Origin: Anoplopoma fimbria
Lineage: Eukaryota; Chordata; Actinopteri; Perciformes; Anoplopomatidae
Direction: 5' to 3'
NCBI RefSeq assembly: GCF_027596085.1
Contig: NC_072450.1
Location: forward strand, 31,215,676 to 31,279,675
DNA length: 64,000 bases
Shown here: one piece after another, positions 48,614 to 60,351 of the stretch
Numbering within the stretch: the stretch's first letter is position 1
Layout of the letters: every line of letters starts with the position of its first letter
Program-made: the position numbers and the translations under genes
Notes under the pieces: model-generated
The model's input: the letters and a program-made list of their open reading frames with translations, nothing else
The model's database searches: none
Told to the model about the DNA's origin: nothing

Positions 48614-48634
48614 AAAAAAAAAAAAAAAAAAAAA
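48614..48634. repeat. Poly(A) run
   Basis: About 21 consecutive A, with no recognisable retroelement body upstream. Confidence 0.9.
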
Positions 48635-51518
48635 CAAGAAAGAAATTGAATGTATATTGCATCAAAATATTATCCGTGAGTCCAGCAGCAACAATGGGAG
48701 TTTCATTCTCTCGGAATAATCTTTGTTTTGTACCAGAATGAGCATGTTTAATTGATTATCCACAACTCATCGCACTGCTGTTTCTTCTTGAAAGACGAGT
48801 AGATGTGTAGCAGAGAGAGTGAGGAGACGGTCGGGGCAAGGTAACAGCAGCTGATGGCCAATATGTTCGTGGATGAGAGAGTTTCTGGGGCAAAGCCGTC
48901 TTGTTTGTTGACCACAGGCTCGCGCGGCATCCGAGAGCCCGAACTTCAATTCATTATTAATAATCTGAAGTGTCACTTCACTTCCATTCACTTTATTGTT
49001 GAGACATCACCTGAGACATCCCACGCAGACACACACGATAAACAAAGATGAAAGCGTCTGAGCACCTGCCTCTTAAGCGCTTTTCTTATTACTCTCTGTC
49101 ACTCCCGCCGGGGCAGAGGGCACTTTGTAGATGCCCTGAAGATGTAGATAGCGAGCGAGGGGGGGGAGAGGAGGAGGAGGAGGCCGAAGAGGAGGAGAAG
49201 AGCATTGTGGGTGGCTCGGCGTTCAAAAGTAATCTAGGGACCACGGCAAAAGGCGTCTCCTCGCTTCATTTCATGCACAAAGCCCCTGCGCTGCCAACAG
49301 GCTGACAGACGGGGGAAGGCCGCTCCACCCCGCTCGACGGCGAAACTGAAAAAGAAAAAGACTCGAGGGAAAATAAAAGGTGTTAAGAAGAAAGGAGGGG
49401 TAGCAGAGAAGAGATAGCCTTTATAATTCATCTCCAGAGAGGACGGGTGGAGGATGATTCGCTTTGTTGTCCATCTCGACGGTCAGTCGGGGAACAGAGG
49501 ACTTGTGGTTCAAAGGCAGCCAGCCATTGCTCCTCTCTAACACACCGGCTGGGACCCCGCCATTAAATCCAGAGCTGTTTGGAAACAGATTTCATCACAT
49601 TATCCCTGTTTAGGACCTTTGTACTTGGCGCCAGCATTAGCATAAGAGCCTGTCTGTCTGTCATTTAAGCATGGAGCCTGGGGTTTGAAATATATTTACA
49701 GAAAATAATTCAATAAACACATCAACACTAAGCTGGTGTATTTTTACTCCTCACTCCAACTGGAGCCAAACTTTTCTTAACCTGGCTGAATGCTGGTGTC
49801 AACGTGGGTCCACTTTAGCCCGCGAGTTGGCCCTATCAATAGCACCGGCATGGGGAGTGAGGTTTGGGGTGTGGGGTGTGTGTGTGTGTGGGGGGAGGAT
49901 CGGGAACTCCTGGGGGAAAAAATAACAAATACCCAAAGCCTTTTTTTATTGAAATATTTATACAGGTAAACTCACTGTATCTGTGCAGCTCCATTTACAG
50001 GAGATATCCAGGCGTCAGACCAAAGCCAGAATCGATAAAACACAATTATAGCAGGACAACCCATCGCTGGGTCTTGAGCGATAGGAAGATGGTGGATTAA
50101 AGCGTCCGGGGCTGAATACATAGACCAGCCACGGGGGCAGAAATGTGACTGTTTGGACTGTCCCTGCTACATGTCTGTGCTGCCTTCACTGGTGGTATTA
50201 GCAGCTTAAAGCCCTCCTCACAGTGCCTCATTATTTACCACAGTCCTGCCTTTCTTTTCATTTATCTATTGATTACTGATACCCGGGAGCTTTGGCAACG
50301 GTTAATGTGCTAATGTGCTGTATTACTCTCGTTGGAATGACATAGCTGTTATGCTCCTTCAATAAATAGCTTAAATCTAGGAGGAAAATAAAAAGCCCAA
50401 AGACAAACAATAACCTTGAAAAAAACACTGCTGGCTTTTCAGCTCACATTCACATTCAAGGCAAATGCCCTGAGCAAATCAAATGACCAACAAGTCAACA
50501 GTACTTGTTTTGAAAGGGAGCCTCCGGAGAAGCATATAGCCAAGGTCACAGGCCCGGGAGCCACGGGGGTTCAGAAGTAATAGATTTGAATTGCATTACA
50601 GATGACTGATCTGCTACAAATGCATGGTGTTTCTGCAACATGCCAACAATGATTCTCCTATATGCATGTAATCAGTTATTATTACACACACCTTGGGGAA
50701 ATGTCAACCCGACTTTACATGTGTGGCGTGTTAGCTGTGTGTTTAGGTTGTCAGTGGATATGTGAAGTGTGCAGTCGTGTGTGTAGGTAGGAAAAAAAAA
50801 GGAAAAGGAAGCTGGGGGGTTGGGTTTGGGGGGGGGGAGTAAGTGGTTTGGGTCTGTCAGTGTCACCGAAAACCTTCTGAACCACCTTCCGCCCTCTAAT
50901 AAGATTGAGCACCAAGCCGAGCTGAACAACTGCCAGACACCGAGACACCGCCCGAATAGAGAGGAGATCTCTGGCAACAAAAAAAAAAAAAAATGGAAGG
51001 GGACGTTTTTCAGGGGAGGGCAAGTAGAAACATTTCAATGCAGCGTCTCGCTACAGAGGCAGCTCTGCCAACGTTTTCGGTCAAGGAGAGCTCAAAGAGC
51101 CCTTGTCAGGTAAATCAAGTATGACTTATATTTCTTGGGGTGGAGGCACATGGCAGTCTACTAAGACGTCATGGCAGTGGAGACAATATATTCACAGGTT
51201 ATAGGATGGGGAGAGGCTCAAGCACAAATACACACTGAAAATGTTCTGTTTTTTGTGATTTGGTTCCCTTTCCTGTCTTTGGGTCCATTATATATTTCAA
51301 GCAAATTGTAAATACTGTTATTTCACTAATAGAGTGCATTTCACGCTGTTGTGTTGTAACGCAGCTGCTGTGACATTAACAACGTGCTGCTCTATCCATA
51401 GTAGTGTTTTTTCCATCAAAATGGAAAAGGTTTAAAAAGATAAAAAATAAATAAACTGTGGACGTTTGTACATTGGAGGGGTCATGATTTACTTTCCTCT
51501 CTTTGGAACATTAAAAAC

Positions 51519-51873
51519 TAGGGTTGTGTCATTAGTCAGTTACAAAGTACAAATTACATAACACTTTTTTGATAATTGGTGACATAATCCTTTGTATTAA
51601 TAAAAAAATAATACTGTCTGATTACTTCAAAATCAGTCATTGAGAATTTAGCACCTTAAGCTAACAAAATGGACGCAGTCACAAAACAAAATTCAGTTCT
51701 ACAAATAATCAGTTCTTCTCTTTAAACATCTCAAAAATGTAATCTAATTATTCTTGACAATATAACTATAATATAATTACACGTTTCATTCAAATGTAAT
51801 CTGGACTGAAGTTAACACATTTTTACAATCATACATATCTCGATTACATGTTATATATTACTACCCAACCCTG
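51519..51873. mobile_element. hAT-type MITE with CAGGGTTGGG end
   Basis: The right end read on the minus strand is CAGGGTTGGGTAGTAAT, and the left end reads TAGGGTTGTGTCATTAGT. These are inverted copies of the terminus of a MITE family common in fish, whose body is rich in TAATCTG/GTAATC blocks, seen here at 51,730-51,860. The flanking octamers TTAAAAAC (51,511-51,518) and TCAAGAAC (51,874-51,881) differ by two transitions and look like an aged 8-bp target duplication. No transposase is present. Length is 355 bp. Confidence 0.7.
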
Positions 51874-52200
51874 TCAAGAACCAGCTGCAAATGCCAACAA
51901 TAAATCATCCATTTATTTCACAAAGTGCTTGAATATTCTGAATAAAGCTACACTTTCCTTTCATTCTATCTTCAGGTGGAAAATATCACAGGGCTAACCT
52001 AAATGCCTGTAGCAGACCGACTCCTTTCAGCGTTGCTGTGTGATTGCAGTGTCAGTGTGGTTCTGCTGTGCAACAGCCTCCTCTTCACCCACAAGTCATG
52101 TAGTCTGCCTGCCTCAGGTAGATATAACTTAGTTTAAGCAATTGGCAATTTGCAGGACATCAGAGTGGACCTCTGCATAATGACTGCTGAATTACTGTGG
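51874..52200. other. Unique DNA, no gene seen
   Basis: A short unique stretch between the MITE and the direct repeat. No feature was recognised. Confidence 0.5.
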
Positions 52201-52641
52201 GGAACTCTATTAATGTAGCACAACATCAGTTGTGGCAGTCATGGATGCACATCTGGGAGCTTGCAGTTTACAGAAAACCAGCTAATGGGGCTAGCAAACT
52301 CTTTTACAGCCAGTAGCATTGCAAACGGCTATCACTTTAAATGATTTATAGTGTCTTCATCAAAAGTGTTTTCAGTTAGTTTTGGAATAAGTACTTTTTA
52401 ATGTCTCCACATGTTTTATTTTGGAAAAGCATTCATTTCAAATTCATCATTTTCATCAGTATTACTGCAATTGGATTCACATTGCATTATGCACACTTAA
52501 AACCAAACATATTACAGTACATTTATTAGCCATTTTACATCTTGGCTCCTCCAGAGATTCTCTTTTATAACATTAGCTTGCAAATAGGAAGTTTTAACCT
52601 TAGATATAAAAAAAAGAAAGAATAAAGAGTAAGCTTTTTGA
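52201..52641 (+). repeat. Direct repeat, unit 1
   Basis: This matches 53,143-53,533 in the same orientation. Shared blocks include GGAACTCTAT, GCAGTCATGGATGCACATCT, CTCTTTTACAGCCAGTAGCA, GAATAAGTACTTTTTAATGT and AGATTCTCTTTTATAA. The copies are clearly diverged, with substitutions and small indels. They lie about 500 bp apart. No LTR-like TG...CA ends or primer-binding site was seen. Confidence 0.9.
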
Positions 52642-52671
52642 CACAAGAAGGGATTTTAGTCATGTGATGTC

Positions 52672-53154
52672 TTGATTTTAAGTTTTTCAGAGGAATATGC
52701 TGAGCATATTCTTTCGGCAGGTCAGCCCGGAGCCTCTTTCCATATGACCATAGCGAAAAACTCACTTGAAAATAATGAAAAATGTTTTACCAGTTTTGAT
52801 CACCAGGTTCGTTTGTTTTGGGGTGGAGGAAAGTTCACCACATATTATCCGGGACGGAACCAACCCGTCACAGCCGGAGTTCCTCAGGCTGCCCATAGCC
52901 AGCCTGAGGATCTCTGGATCCTCCTGGGAGATAAACCCGAGTCCCAGCCAGTTCCTCTCCCTGTCATGAGCCTGCTAAAGGTTGGTCTGCTGTTGATGGC
53001 GGCAGTGGACATAGCAAGCCGGCTTATGGCCCATCCTTTTCAGGAGGTTCCGCTCAAAAATAGATTCAACATCCTGGATTTACTTGATTTCCCCCAACTA
53101 GCCTGTAAGTCTCATGCAGCATCAACCAAACCAACACAGGCTGGAACTCTATGA
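52672..53154 (+). CDS. Unassigned 160-codon open frame between direct repeats
   Basis: This is the longest frame in the window that I cannot assign to a transposon or to simple sequence. The first codons come from a non-ATG start; the first ATG in frame is at 52,744 (MTIAKNSLENNE), leaving 137 codons. A pyrimidine tract ending TTTTTCAG lies just upstream of the GAGGAA codons (about 52,683-52,690), as at a splice acceptor. The product has mixed composition and a short hydrophobic stretch (LLKVGLLLMAAVDIA). No domain is recognised. It ends with TGA just inside direct repeat unit 2. It may be a chance frame, a captured exon or part of an unknown element. There is no support beyond its length and composition. 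Confidence 0.2.
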   Translation: MILSFSEEYAEHILSAGQPGASFHMTIAKNSLENNEKCFTSFDHQVRLFWGGGKFTTYYPGRNQPVTAGVPQAAHSQPEDLWILLGDKPESQPVPLPVMSLLKVGLLLMAAVDIASRLMAHPFQEVPLKNRFNILDLLDFPQLACKSHAASTKPTQAGTL

Positions 53155-53533
53155 ATGCAGTCATGGATGCACATCTGGGTGCTTGTAGTTTACAGCAAAT
53201 AGGCTAATGATGCTAGCAAACTCTTTTACAGCCAGTAGCATTGCAAACACCATCAATTTATGTGATTTATAGTGTCTTTATCTAAAGTGTCTTTAGTTAA
53301 TTTAGAATAAGTACTTTTTAATGTTTCCACTCAAACACTTCAGATTCATCATTTTACATCAGTGTCAGTATCACTGCAAGTAGATTCACGTTGCATCATT
53401 TTGCAGTACATTTGTAAGCCTTTTTACAATCACGCTCCTCTACAGATTCTCTTTTATAATATGAGCCTGCATATAGGATGTCTTTACCTTAGATATCACA
53501 AAAAAAAATAATAATAGAGCATAAGCTGGTTGA
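53143..53533 (+). repeat. Direct repeat, unit 2
   Basis: Second copy of the repeat at 52,201-52,641, in the same orientation. It ends where the degraded L2-like LINE begins, so the repeated segment may be an upstream part of that LINE or of a larger duplicated block. Confidence 0.9.
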
Positions 53534-54600
53534 TTCTGCAGCTGAAGCATTTTTCACCCAACTTAACATAATACAACCTTCATCCCTATATTTTCTGAAC
53601 TGCTATTAATCATTACAACAAACCATGACCATATCCTTAAAGCTAAGGACTTCAACTCTTATCTTGACGAAGCAACGGACACCAAAGCAGGATATTTAAT
53701 GAAAATGTGGCTTTTCTACAGTATTTCTTCCTACAATCAAGCTCAATAGTCTGTCTCTCCAACAGTATCCTGGTAATACTGAACCTGCAAACAGGCAGCT
53801 TTCCAAACTGCAATTTTTAGACCACTTCTGAAGAAACATAACCTTAACCCAGATGACTTGAGAACCGTTAGACCGATTTCAAACAAGCCTTTTCTTTAGT
53901 AAAATTCTTAAAAGCACTTTTCACACTGGTCAACCAATTTGTCTGTAAGAACAATTTTTTATGACTTGTCAATTTAGATGAAAACATAGCCCTGAAACTT
54001 CTCAAAGCAAAATTGTAAATTACTTGAGAGTTATGACAAAAATTATTACATTATTTTACTGCTTAATCTTAGTACAGCATCAGATACCATAGACCCTGAA
54101 ATATTTATCCATATCCTTATCAAAAGCTTTGAAAATTCTGCTGGTCTCTCTGCTCCTGTGTTAAACTGGTATAAATCATATTCAACAGGTAGACATATCT
54201 CTGTTTGCATTGGGCAATTTCACTCATGAAAATATGATACCATGTAAGGTGTATCACAGGGCTCTATACTTGCTCCTTTGCTATTCTCATTGTACATGTG
54301 CCACAGTTGACACCAAGTTATATCTGACCTTAGTCAAACTGTCTATTTCCATCCTCCATATCTCAGGAGTTTAAGGATCTTCTCAGTCAGATTCAGGAAG
54401 CAAAACAGCTGACCCACGCCTTAATCTTCTTATGACTAGACAACTGTAACGGCCTGCTCACTGGAGTGCCAAGAACATCAATTAACAAGCTTCACCTCCT
54501 ACACAATTCTGCAGCTAGAGTCCTAAAAAAAACTAAAAGAGGAGAACCTAGAATTCCAGCGCTTGCCTCTCTATACAAGCGGCCAGGGGTGGCTGGCCAT
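53534..54600 (+). pseudogene. Old L2-like LINE reverse transcriptase, heavily degraded
   Basis: Pieces of an L2/CR1-group reverse transcriptase can be read in changing frames on the plus strand. LQTGSFPN and ENR(stop)TDFKQAF correspond to the conserved segment before motif 2. Next comes an equivalent of the STETALLK region, then motif B, GVSQGSILAPLLFSLYM at 54,248-54,298. The C-terminus is LDNCNGLLTGVP at 54,436-54,471 followed by LLHNSAARVLKKTKR. The catalytic ADD segment just after motif B is not readable and seems deleted. Many stops and frameshifts are present. It is much older than the minus-strand L2 at 58.7-61.4 kb. Confidence 0.75.
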
Positions 54601-57600
54601 CTGGCATACCAAGCATATTCAAGGTGGACCCACATGACTTTTGGGTTGATATATATATTTCAACAGGAGAAACTTCAATAGAATTTAACAATAATTTATT
54701 ACACATGCATAAGAATGAATAATACAAAGTCTTTGGCAATTGGACTCCATGGCCAAGCTGTATAACAGAGGGGCCAGACGCTGAGATCAGCAAAGCACAA
54801 TCCCCCTGGAGTCCAGACACTGGTGGTGGTGATGATGAAGGGACTTCCTGCAATCCTAATGCTGACTGTGCTGACTGGCGGTGACTGGGATGGAGGAGGG
54901 TCACATCTGAAATATGCTGAAATGACAACTGACCGCAGCAGAGAGCATATTTTTAAAGTTTGACAGCAACGATGTGATTGGCTAAAGAAAACCGTGGCCG
55001 AAACTGGTTGGTCAACTTTACGTGAACGCCCCCCAATGACTTGATAGAGTAATCACAGGGACAGAGTGAATGAGTTTATGAATGAACAGGAGTGTAAAGC
55101 TAGTCTTCCTCACTGAACTTTCACTATCATTTATATATATATATATATATATATTTATTTATGTTTTTGTCTGATTGGCCCATATAACAGGTAGATTGGA
55201 ACACTGTCTTTTTTTTCATCTTTGAAACGGGGCTGTCCCAATCATATCTTTAAACCCCTCCCCCTTTGGGCTTTGTGCCTTTAGTACTGCAAACATCTGC
55301 AAAAAATGAGTGCAGAATTGTACTGGTAAAAAGGTTCCTCCTAAACACAAAATTCTTAACCCTGTATTATCTTATTGCTTTTCTTGATTGCTTATTTGTT
55401 GTCACCTAGTCTGAGTGGAACAGATATATTGATTAAATATGTATATAATAAAAAAATAAGAAGCTGCTCCCTGAATGTTTTGCACAATGCTCCTCAGTAA
55501 TTAGTATATAATTAGCTTCAGAGCTTAGAAAATGGGGGTGTCAGACTAGAGTCAATCACTGCTGTACCCAAATCATTTATCACATTCAAACACAAATTTT
55601 TGCCCATGCAGTGGAAGGGCCTGCACTGAAAAGCCAGCTTTTGTAAGGGAGAACATAATAGAAAATAGGAAAGAAAGGATCTAAGTTAGACTCATTTAAA
55701 TAAATGCCTGGATCAGCCCAGATACCCATCCAAGGAATTTGCTTGGGGCATCTCTAAAATGTACTGTTGTCTTGTTCATTTTGTATGCCCATCTGTTACA
55801 CAGAACCAACTGAGAAGCCGCCACAGGAAACTGTTTGGAAAAGGACGGACTTTGAAAAAATACGTGGGAGGTTATTGGATGAACCATCTGACAATCAAAC
55901 TATTACCAGTCAGGAGAAGAGCAAAAACATCTTTCCATCGTTAAATGCCTTCAGTTCTCCAGTTCTGATGCTATAGCAGCATCTGAGCTTCTTTAGGAGC
56001 GTCCATTGTTATTGCCAGTGGCTCCTCATGGGGGCCTGATTGGTCCGGGCTCTGACTTACTGGACACAAACGCATTACTTGAAGCCTGATATTATAGCGT
56101 CTCGTGCAACCTGTGATTCCGTGATTCTCTCCTGATCTACTGACATAGCGAGAATTCAGCTGATGTGCAAGGTAACACTAATTTATCCTTGTACATTAAT
56201 CAGAGAAGATACTTTGTTAAACGTCACCAGTGCTCCGGCATTAAATATGAGTCAGCTAGACTTGCTAGAATGCAATAGTCTGGTATTTAGGGTATAATTT
56301 AATGGATCCAAGACACGATAACTTCCATTCAAAGCACACTGGGTATAGCCAACTGCTATTACTCAATGAGTCCCTTTATTTAGGACCTTTTAAGTTATAG
56401 AGGGACATTTTTTGGTATATACTTATATACTTAATACAAAAAAATGACAATATACACTGCAAAGTCTACTTTACTTCTTTATAAGTCCCCCTCTGCTCCA
56501 TGAAAATTCAGCTGTTCTGCCTGCCATGTTTTCTACCTTTCAGGCGGTGAATGTGAATGACAAGAATTCCACTGACTAGCTGTCGGAAATCGATTTGGCA
56601 CCATCAGAGAATCAGTTGGAGAGAGCTTAGGATCCCTTCAGATCAAAGCTCCACATGCTTATTGCATGTGTGGATTTGAGTTTACGTTTTAAGAACTTGA
56701 TGTTCGAAGCATACAGCTTGCCTTGCTCGTATTTTTGAAGGTATATAAATGACAAGTGCCTCAGTCAGAAAAACCAAAATGTGAAATGCTCTGTGCTGTG
56801 CTTGTTAATTGAATTGATAAATTCCTGTGCTGGTATTAAACTATAAATGACACAGGTCCTGTTTGTGCTGAACGTGTGACCAAAGAGGGCCTCTCCAGGT
56901 AAAGCCTGGCCACACTCACCTAACCAGAACCCTTTTTTGTTTTAGCGCTATTACAACATGTGCCCTTTGAAGCAGTAACAATCATTACAGCCTCACTCCT
57001 CTCTGCTATAGGGGAGGAATAGAAAAAAGAAGGAAAATGAAATGGAGAGATGCTCGGGTCCCTGCAGAATTGTCTGCCGAGCACCAAAGCTGGAACACCC
57101 AAAGAGCTTAAAGTGATATAAATGTCCCTGAATGACAGCATAAATCTGTATGATGACAAATAACCTCTTTGAAGCCCGCACCGCAGCGAATAGGATACCA
57201 TTTCAGTATTTTAAAAAGACAGGGAGACTTAAGAAAAAAAAAGCCCTCGACAATGTCACAGTGGAAGTTTTAGCCGTGTAGAAACTGTGAGAGCGAGGGA
57301 GTGAGGTGGTTATCTAAATCAGAGTGTCACGCCTGCTTACCTTTATATTACCTTGCAACAAAACCCCCCTTGACAAGCTGTCCAAGAGAAAAAAGCAAAC
57401 AATGAAGTAACTCAAATTAATATGTATATAGTTTTTCTACCCTGTCCAACGTGTGGCGTAATTCATCACAATTCTGCGTCGAGGTGCCAGCATAATGCAT
57501 AAACTAAGCACAGTGCCGTGTAGCAAAAATTGAAATAGACTTGTGAAGAAATGAGCAATTTCCCTGTGGAAGAATTGGAAATTTTGCAAGGCCGTTGGTG

Positions 57601-58744
57601 GCTGACCTGTCATCAATCACTTCACAGCAGCACAGTCTTAAAGGCTGGTGGGAGGCTGAGCCATTCAGACAAACACCCAGTGGTTGTTGACAGGTGATAC
57701 CCACCCAGCTGCAACCAAATAGCACGCAGCTGAACTAACATGGGGAGTCCACGGTGTCGGTGGTTCAGACATCAAAGATACTGTATGTGCTAATGGCCAC
57801 GAAGCTTAAAAATAAGGAAAAAACAGTCATGCTCAAGAGTGTTAACTTGGGATGCACTTTAAAGCCTGCAGCACAGTTTGTATCAGAGTTCTTAGTTTTT
57901 GAAGACTGCATTTTGGCTGTGACAGCGGCAGTTTTAAGAATACATTGCGATTTATAATTGTAAGTTTTTGCAATAAAAAACAGAGGGAGTTTGGAGCTAA
58001 CAGCACAGTGAGGTAGCAAGGTAAATGGAGGATGCAAAGATGATCATATCTGTGCTCTTTAGATGTTTGGTATTTAATCAATTAAAACTCATCCCCAGCA
58101 CATTCAAATTAACAAAGTCTACTGTTACTACTACGTCAGAAGTAACTTTATAATCCTGATCTGATGGTAGCAAAAAGCAGATCCCGATCCAGATTTTACA
58201 TGGCCACAATGTAATCATCCTGAACAGGATTACATTTCCGCAGTACGATTTAGATTTTGTTGATGGGGGAATTCTCAATGTTGTTATGTAATTTGACCTA
58301 AGTTTGCCTTTAATATTTTCTAAAACTGCACAGTAATATTACTCTAAAAAATGACATTGTCAAAGTCAGGGTCATTCTGAGGAAAATTTCAATAAAATCT
58401 ACTTCAGCTTCTGAAGAGAAACATTTATTCAGTTTATGTGAGTTTCAAAATGAGGACATTTTCAATAGCTCACTTGACTGTGGTGCTGTGCTGCTCTGTC
58501 TTGTCTGTCTGTGCGCTGTCAGTGTCCTATTTTTGCTTTAGTTATAAATTAGTTTTTCACTGCATGAGAAAATGGACGTGTGGCGTGAGAGCGTTAGAAA
58601 AGTGTCAATTGTGTGAATCTCACGGTCAATGTGAGAGTGTCACACCTCCTGAATGACAAATGTCGACTGAATGTGGTCCAGGCAGCACTTCTGCTTCCAT
58701 TAAAACATAGACATAAAGCTATTAAAGGAAATATTTAGTAGGAT
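54601..58744. other. Unique DNA, no gene seen
   Basis: It holds a (TA)n run near 55,134-55,155. The frame at 55,767-55,976 (69 codons, KPPQETVWKRTDFEKI) has a protein-like look but no domain I can name. The block 54,620-55,080 may be an unrecognised repeat. No other feature is supported. Confidence 0.45.
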
Positions 58745-59149
58745 AATAAATTAAATTAAATTAAATTTATTTTGTATAGCCCAAAATCACAAATTACAAA
58801 TTAGCCTCAGAGGGCTTTACAATCTGTACACATGCAACGTCCTCTGTCCTGGAACCCTCACATCGGCACAAAAAAACCCCCTTAAACAAGGAGAAAAAAG
58901 GAAGAAACCTATGGGAGAGCGACAGAGGAGGGATCCTTCTCCCAGGATGGACAGAATGCAATAGATCACGTGTACAGAATGAACAACATAACATAGTAAC
59001 AACACATTCAATGTATATGACATAAATGATTCATATAATCACAGTGGTAAGCAAAGTAACGAAGGACAAAATTAAGACTACTTATAATAAAAGCAGTAAT
59101 GACTATAGTAGAATTGAAATAAGGATATAGGGAATAGTAATAGTAATGT

Positions 59150-59472
59150 CATTTATTTATTTTCCGTAACCTGCTTATCCAGTTAAGGGTCGCAGGGGTG
59201 CTGGAGCCGATCTCAGCTGTCAATGGGCGAAGGACAGGTCTCCAGTCTGTCACAGGGCTGACATATATAGACAGACAACCATTCACACTCACATCCACAC
59301 CTACGGGCAATTTAGAGTCTTCAATTAACCTCAGCTGCATGTCTTTGGACTGTGGGAGGAAGCCAGAGAACCCGGAGAGAACCCACGCTAACACTGGGAG
59401 AACATGCAAACTCCACACACTCCCCTCTTGCTGTGAGGCGACAGTGCAAACCACTACACCTCTGTGCAGCCC
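59150..59472 (-). mobile_element. tRNA-derived SINE with 13-bp target duplication
   Basis: On the minus strand the head is GGGCTGCACAGAGGTGTAGT, containing the A-box-like GTGTAGTGGTTTGCACTG. The B-box segment appears deleted. The body includes TGGAGTTTGCATGTTCTCCC and the complement of GCATGTCTTTGGACTGTGGG. The 3' end is an AAATAAATAAATG tail at 59,150. The flanks are exact copies of GTAATAGTAATGT at 59,137-59,149 and 59,473-59,485. It is inserted in the 3' untranslated region of the L2 and therefore younger than it. Confidence 0.88.
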
Positions 59473-59716
59473 GTAATAGTAATGTGACTAATAATAATAA
59501 TTGAAGTAGCAGTGGGTGTCAGCCGGGTCACAGCAGGAGGCACGACCATGGTCCAGGTACCACAGCGATTCATGGAAACCTGCGAGGCGAGAAAGCACAA
59601 AGATTCCACGGTATTCCACAATAAGCGTAATAGTACAGGGAATAATAATAGTAATGTTGACTAATAATAATAATAGTGGTAGTCAACAGCAGTGGGTGTC
59701 AACTATAAGTTCCAGT

Positions 59717-59993
59717 TAGAGCCTTGTAGGTGAGTAGAATTTAAATTCTATTCTTGATTTAACAGGGAGCCAGTGCAGAGAAGCTAATACCGGAGTAATA
59801 TGATCTCTTTTCTTAGTTTTTGTTAGAACACGTGCTGCAGCATTCTGGATCAACTGTAGAGATTTAAGAGACTTATTAGAGCAGCCTGATAATAAGGAAT
59901 TGCAGTAATCTAGTCAAGAAGTAACTAGTTTTTCTGCATCGCTTTGAGATAGGAGTTGCCGGATTTTCGAAATGTTACGTAAATGAAAAAAGG
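59717..59993 (-). pseudogene. L2 LINE C-terminal coding region (copy B)
   Basis: Read on the minus strand from 59,993, FFHLRNISKIRQLLSQSDAE is followed by a TGA where the family has an Arg codon before LDYC. Then come NSLLSGCSNKSLKSLQLIQN, AAARVLTKTKKRDHITPVLA and SLHWLPVKSRIEF. This is the standard C-terminal domain of L2-group polymerases. After IEFK the frame shifts by one base. It is separated from the reverse transcriptase by the rearranged block. Confidence 0.85.
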
Positions 59994-60351
59994 TCCTAGC
60001 CCAGAATCATAAATTACAAATTTGCCTCAGAGGGCTTTACAATCTGTACACATGCGGACATCTTCTGTCCTTCCCTCACATCGCCACAGGAAAAACTCGT
60101 AGCAGGATGCATGACCAGTCCAGGTACAGCCACGATTTATAGAAGCCTGCGAGCGAGGAAGCACAAAGACTCCAGGGTAGATTTTCGAAATGTTACGTAA
60201 ATGAAAAAAGGCTGTCCTTGAGACTCAATTCAATTCAGTTTATTTTTTATAGCCCAGAATCATAAATTACAAATTTGCCTCAGAGGGCTTTACAATCTGT
60301 ACACATGCGGACATCTTCTGTCCTTCCCTCACATCGCCACAGGAAAAACTC
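59963..60351 (-). repeat. Duplicated and inserted block inside L2 copy B
   Basis: A 31-bp segment (59,963-59,993, ATTTTCGAAATGTTACGTAA and on) recurs exactly at 60,181-60,211. A 101-bp segment (59,998-60,098, starting AGCCCAGAATCATAAATTAC) recurs exactly at 60,251-60,351. The longer segment is the 3' end of an L2, including a tail of TCAATTCAATTCAG type at 60,225-60,240 in the second unit. It replaces L2 coding sequence between the VKNLGV and SRTAFFHLRN segments. Confidence 0.9.

Larger units (their letters stand above)
43473..51518. other. Unique DNA with microsatellites, no gene seen
   Basis: Apart from the simple repeats listed separately this is unique sequence. The blocks 45,380-45,600, 45,950-46,430, 48,120-48,370 and 49,500-49,720 are repeat-free; the second is rich in TAAT/ATTA cores. 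They could be conserved non-coding elements. The frame at 44,037-44,381 (114 codons) has hydrophobic N-terminal residues but no recognisable domain. Confidence 0.5.

Noticed and set aside
50820..51113. 97-codon frame ending near CAGGTAAAT, a splice-donor-like site
   Set aside because: The frame reads through an A-run and a G-run. There is no recognisable protein. A non-coding exon is possible but unsupported.
52201..53533. LTR pair of a short retrotransposon
   Set aside because: The direct repeats lack TG...CA ends, a primer-binding site after unit 1, a polypurine tract before unit 2 and a flanking target duplication.
55767..55976. 69-codon frame resembling the start of a domesticated transposase
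   Set aside because: The resemblance is vague. Downstream frames do not continue any known transposase.
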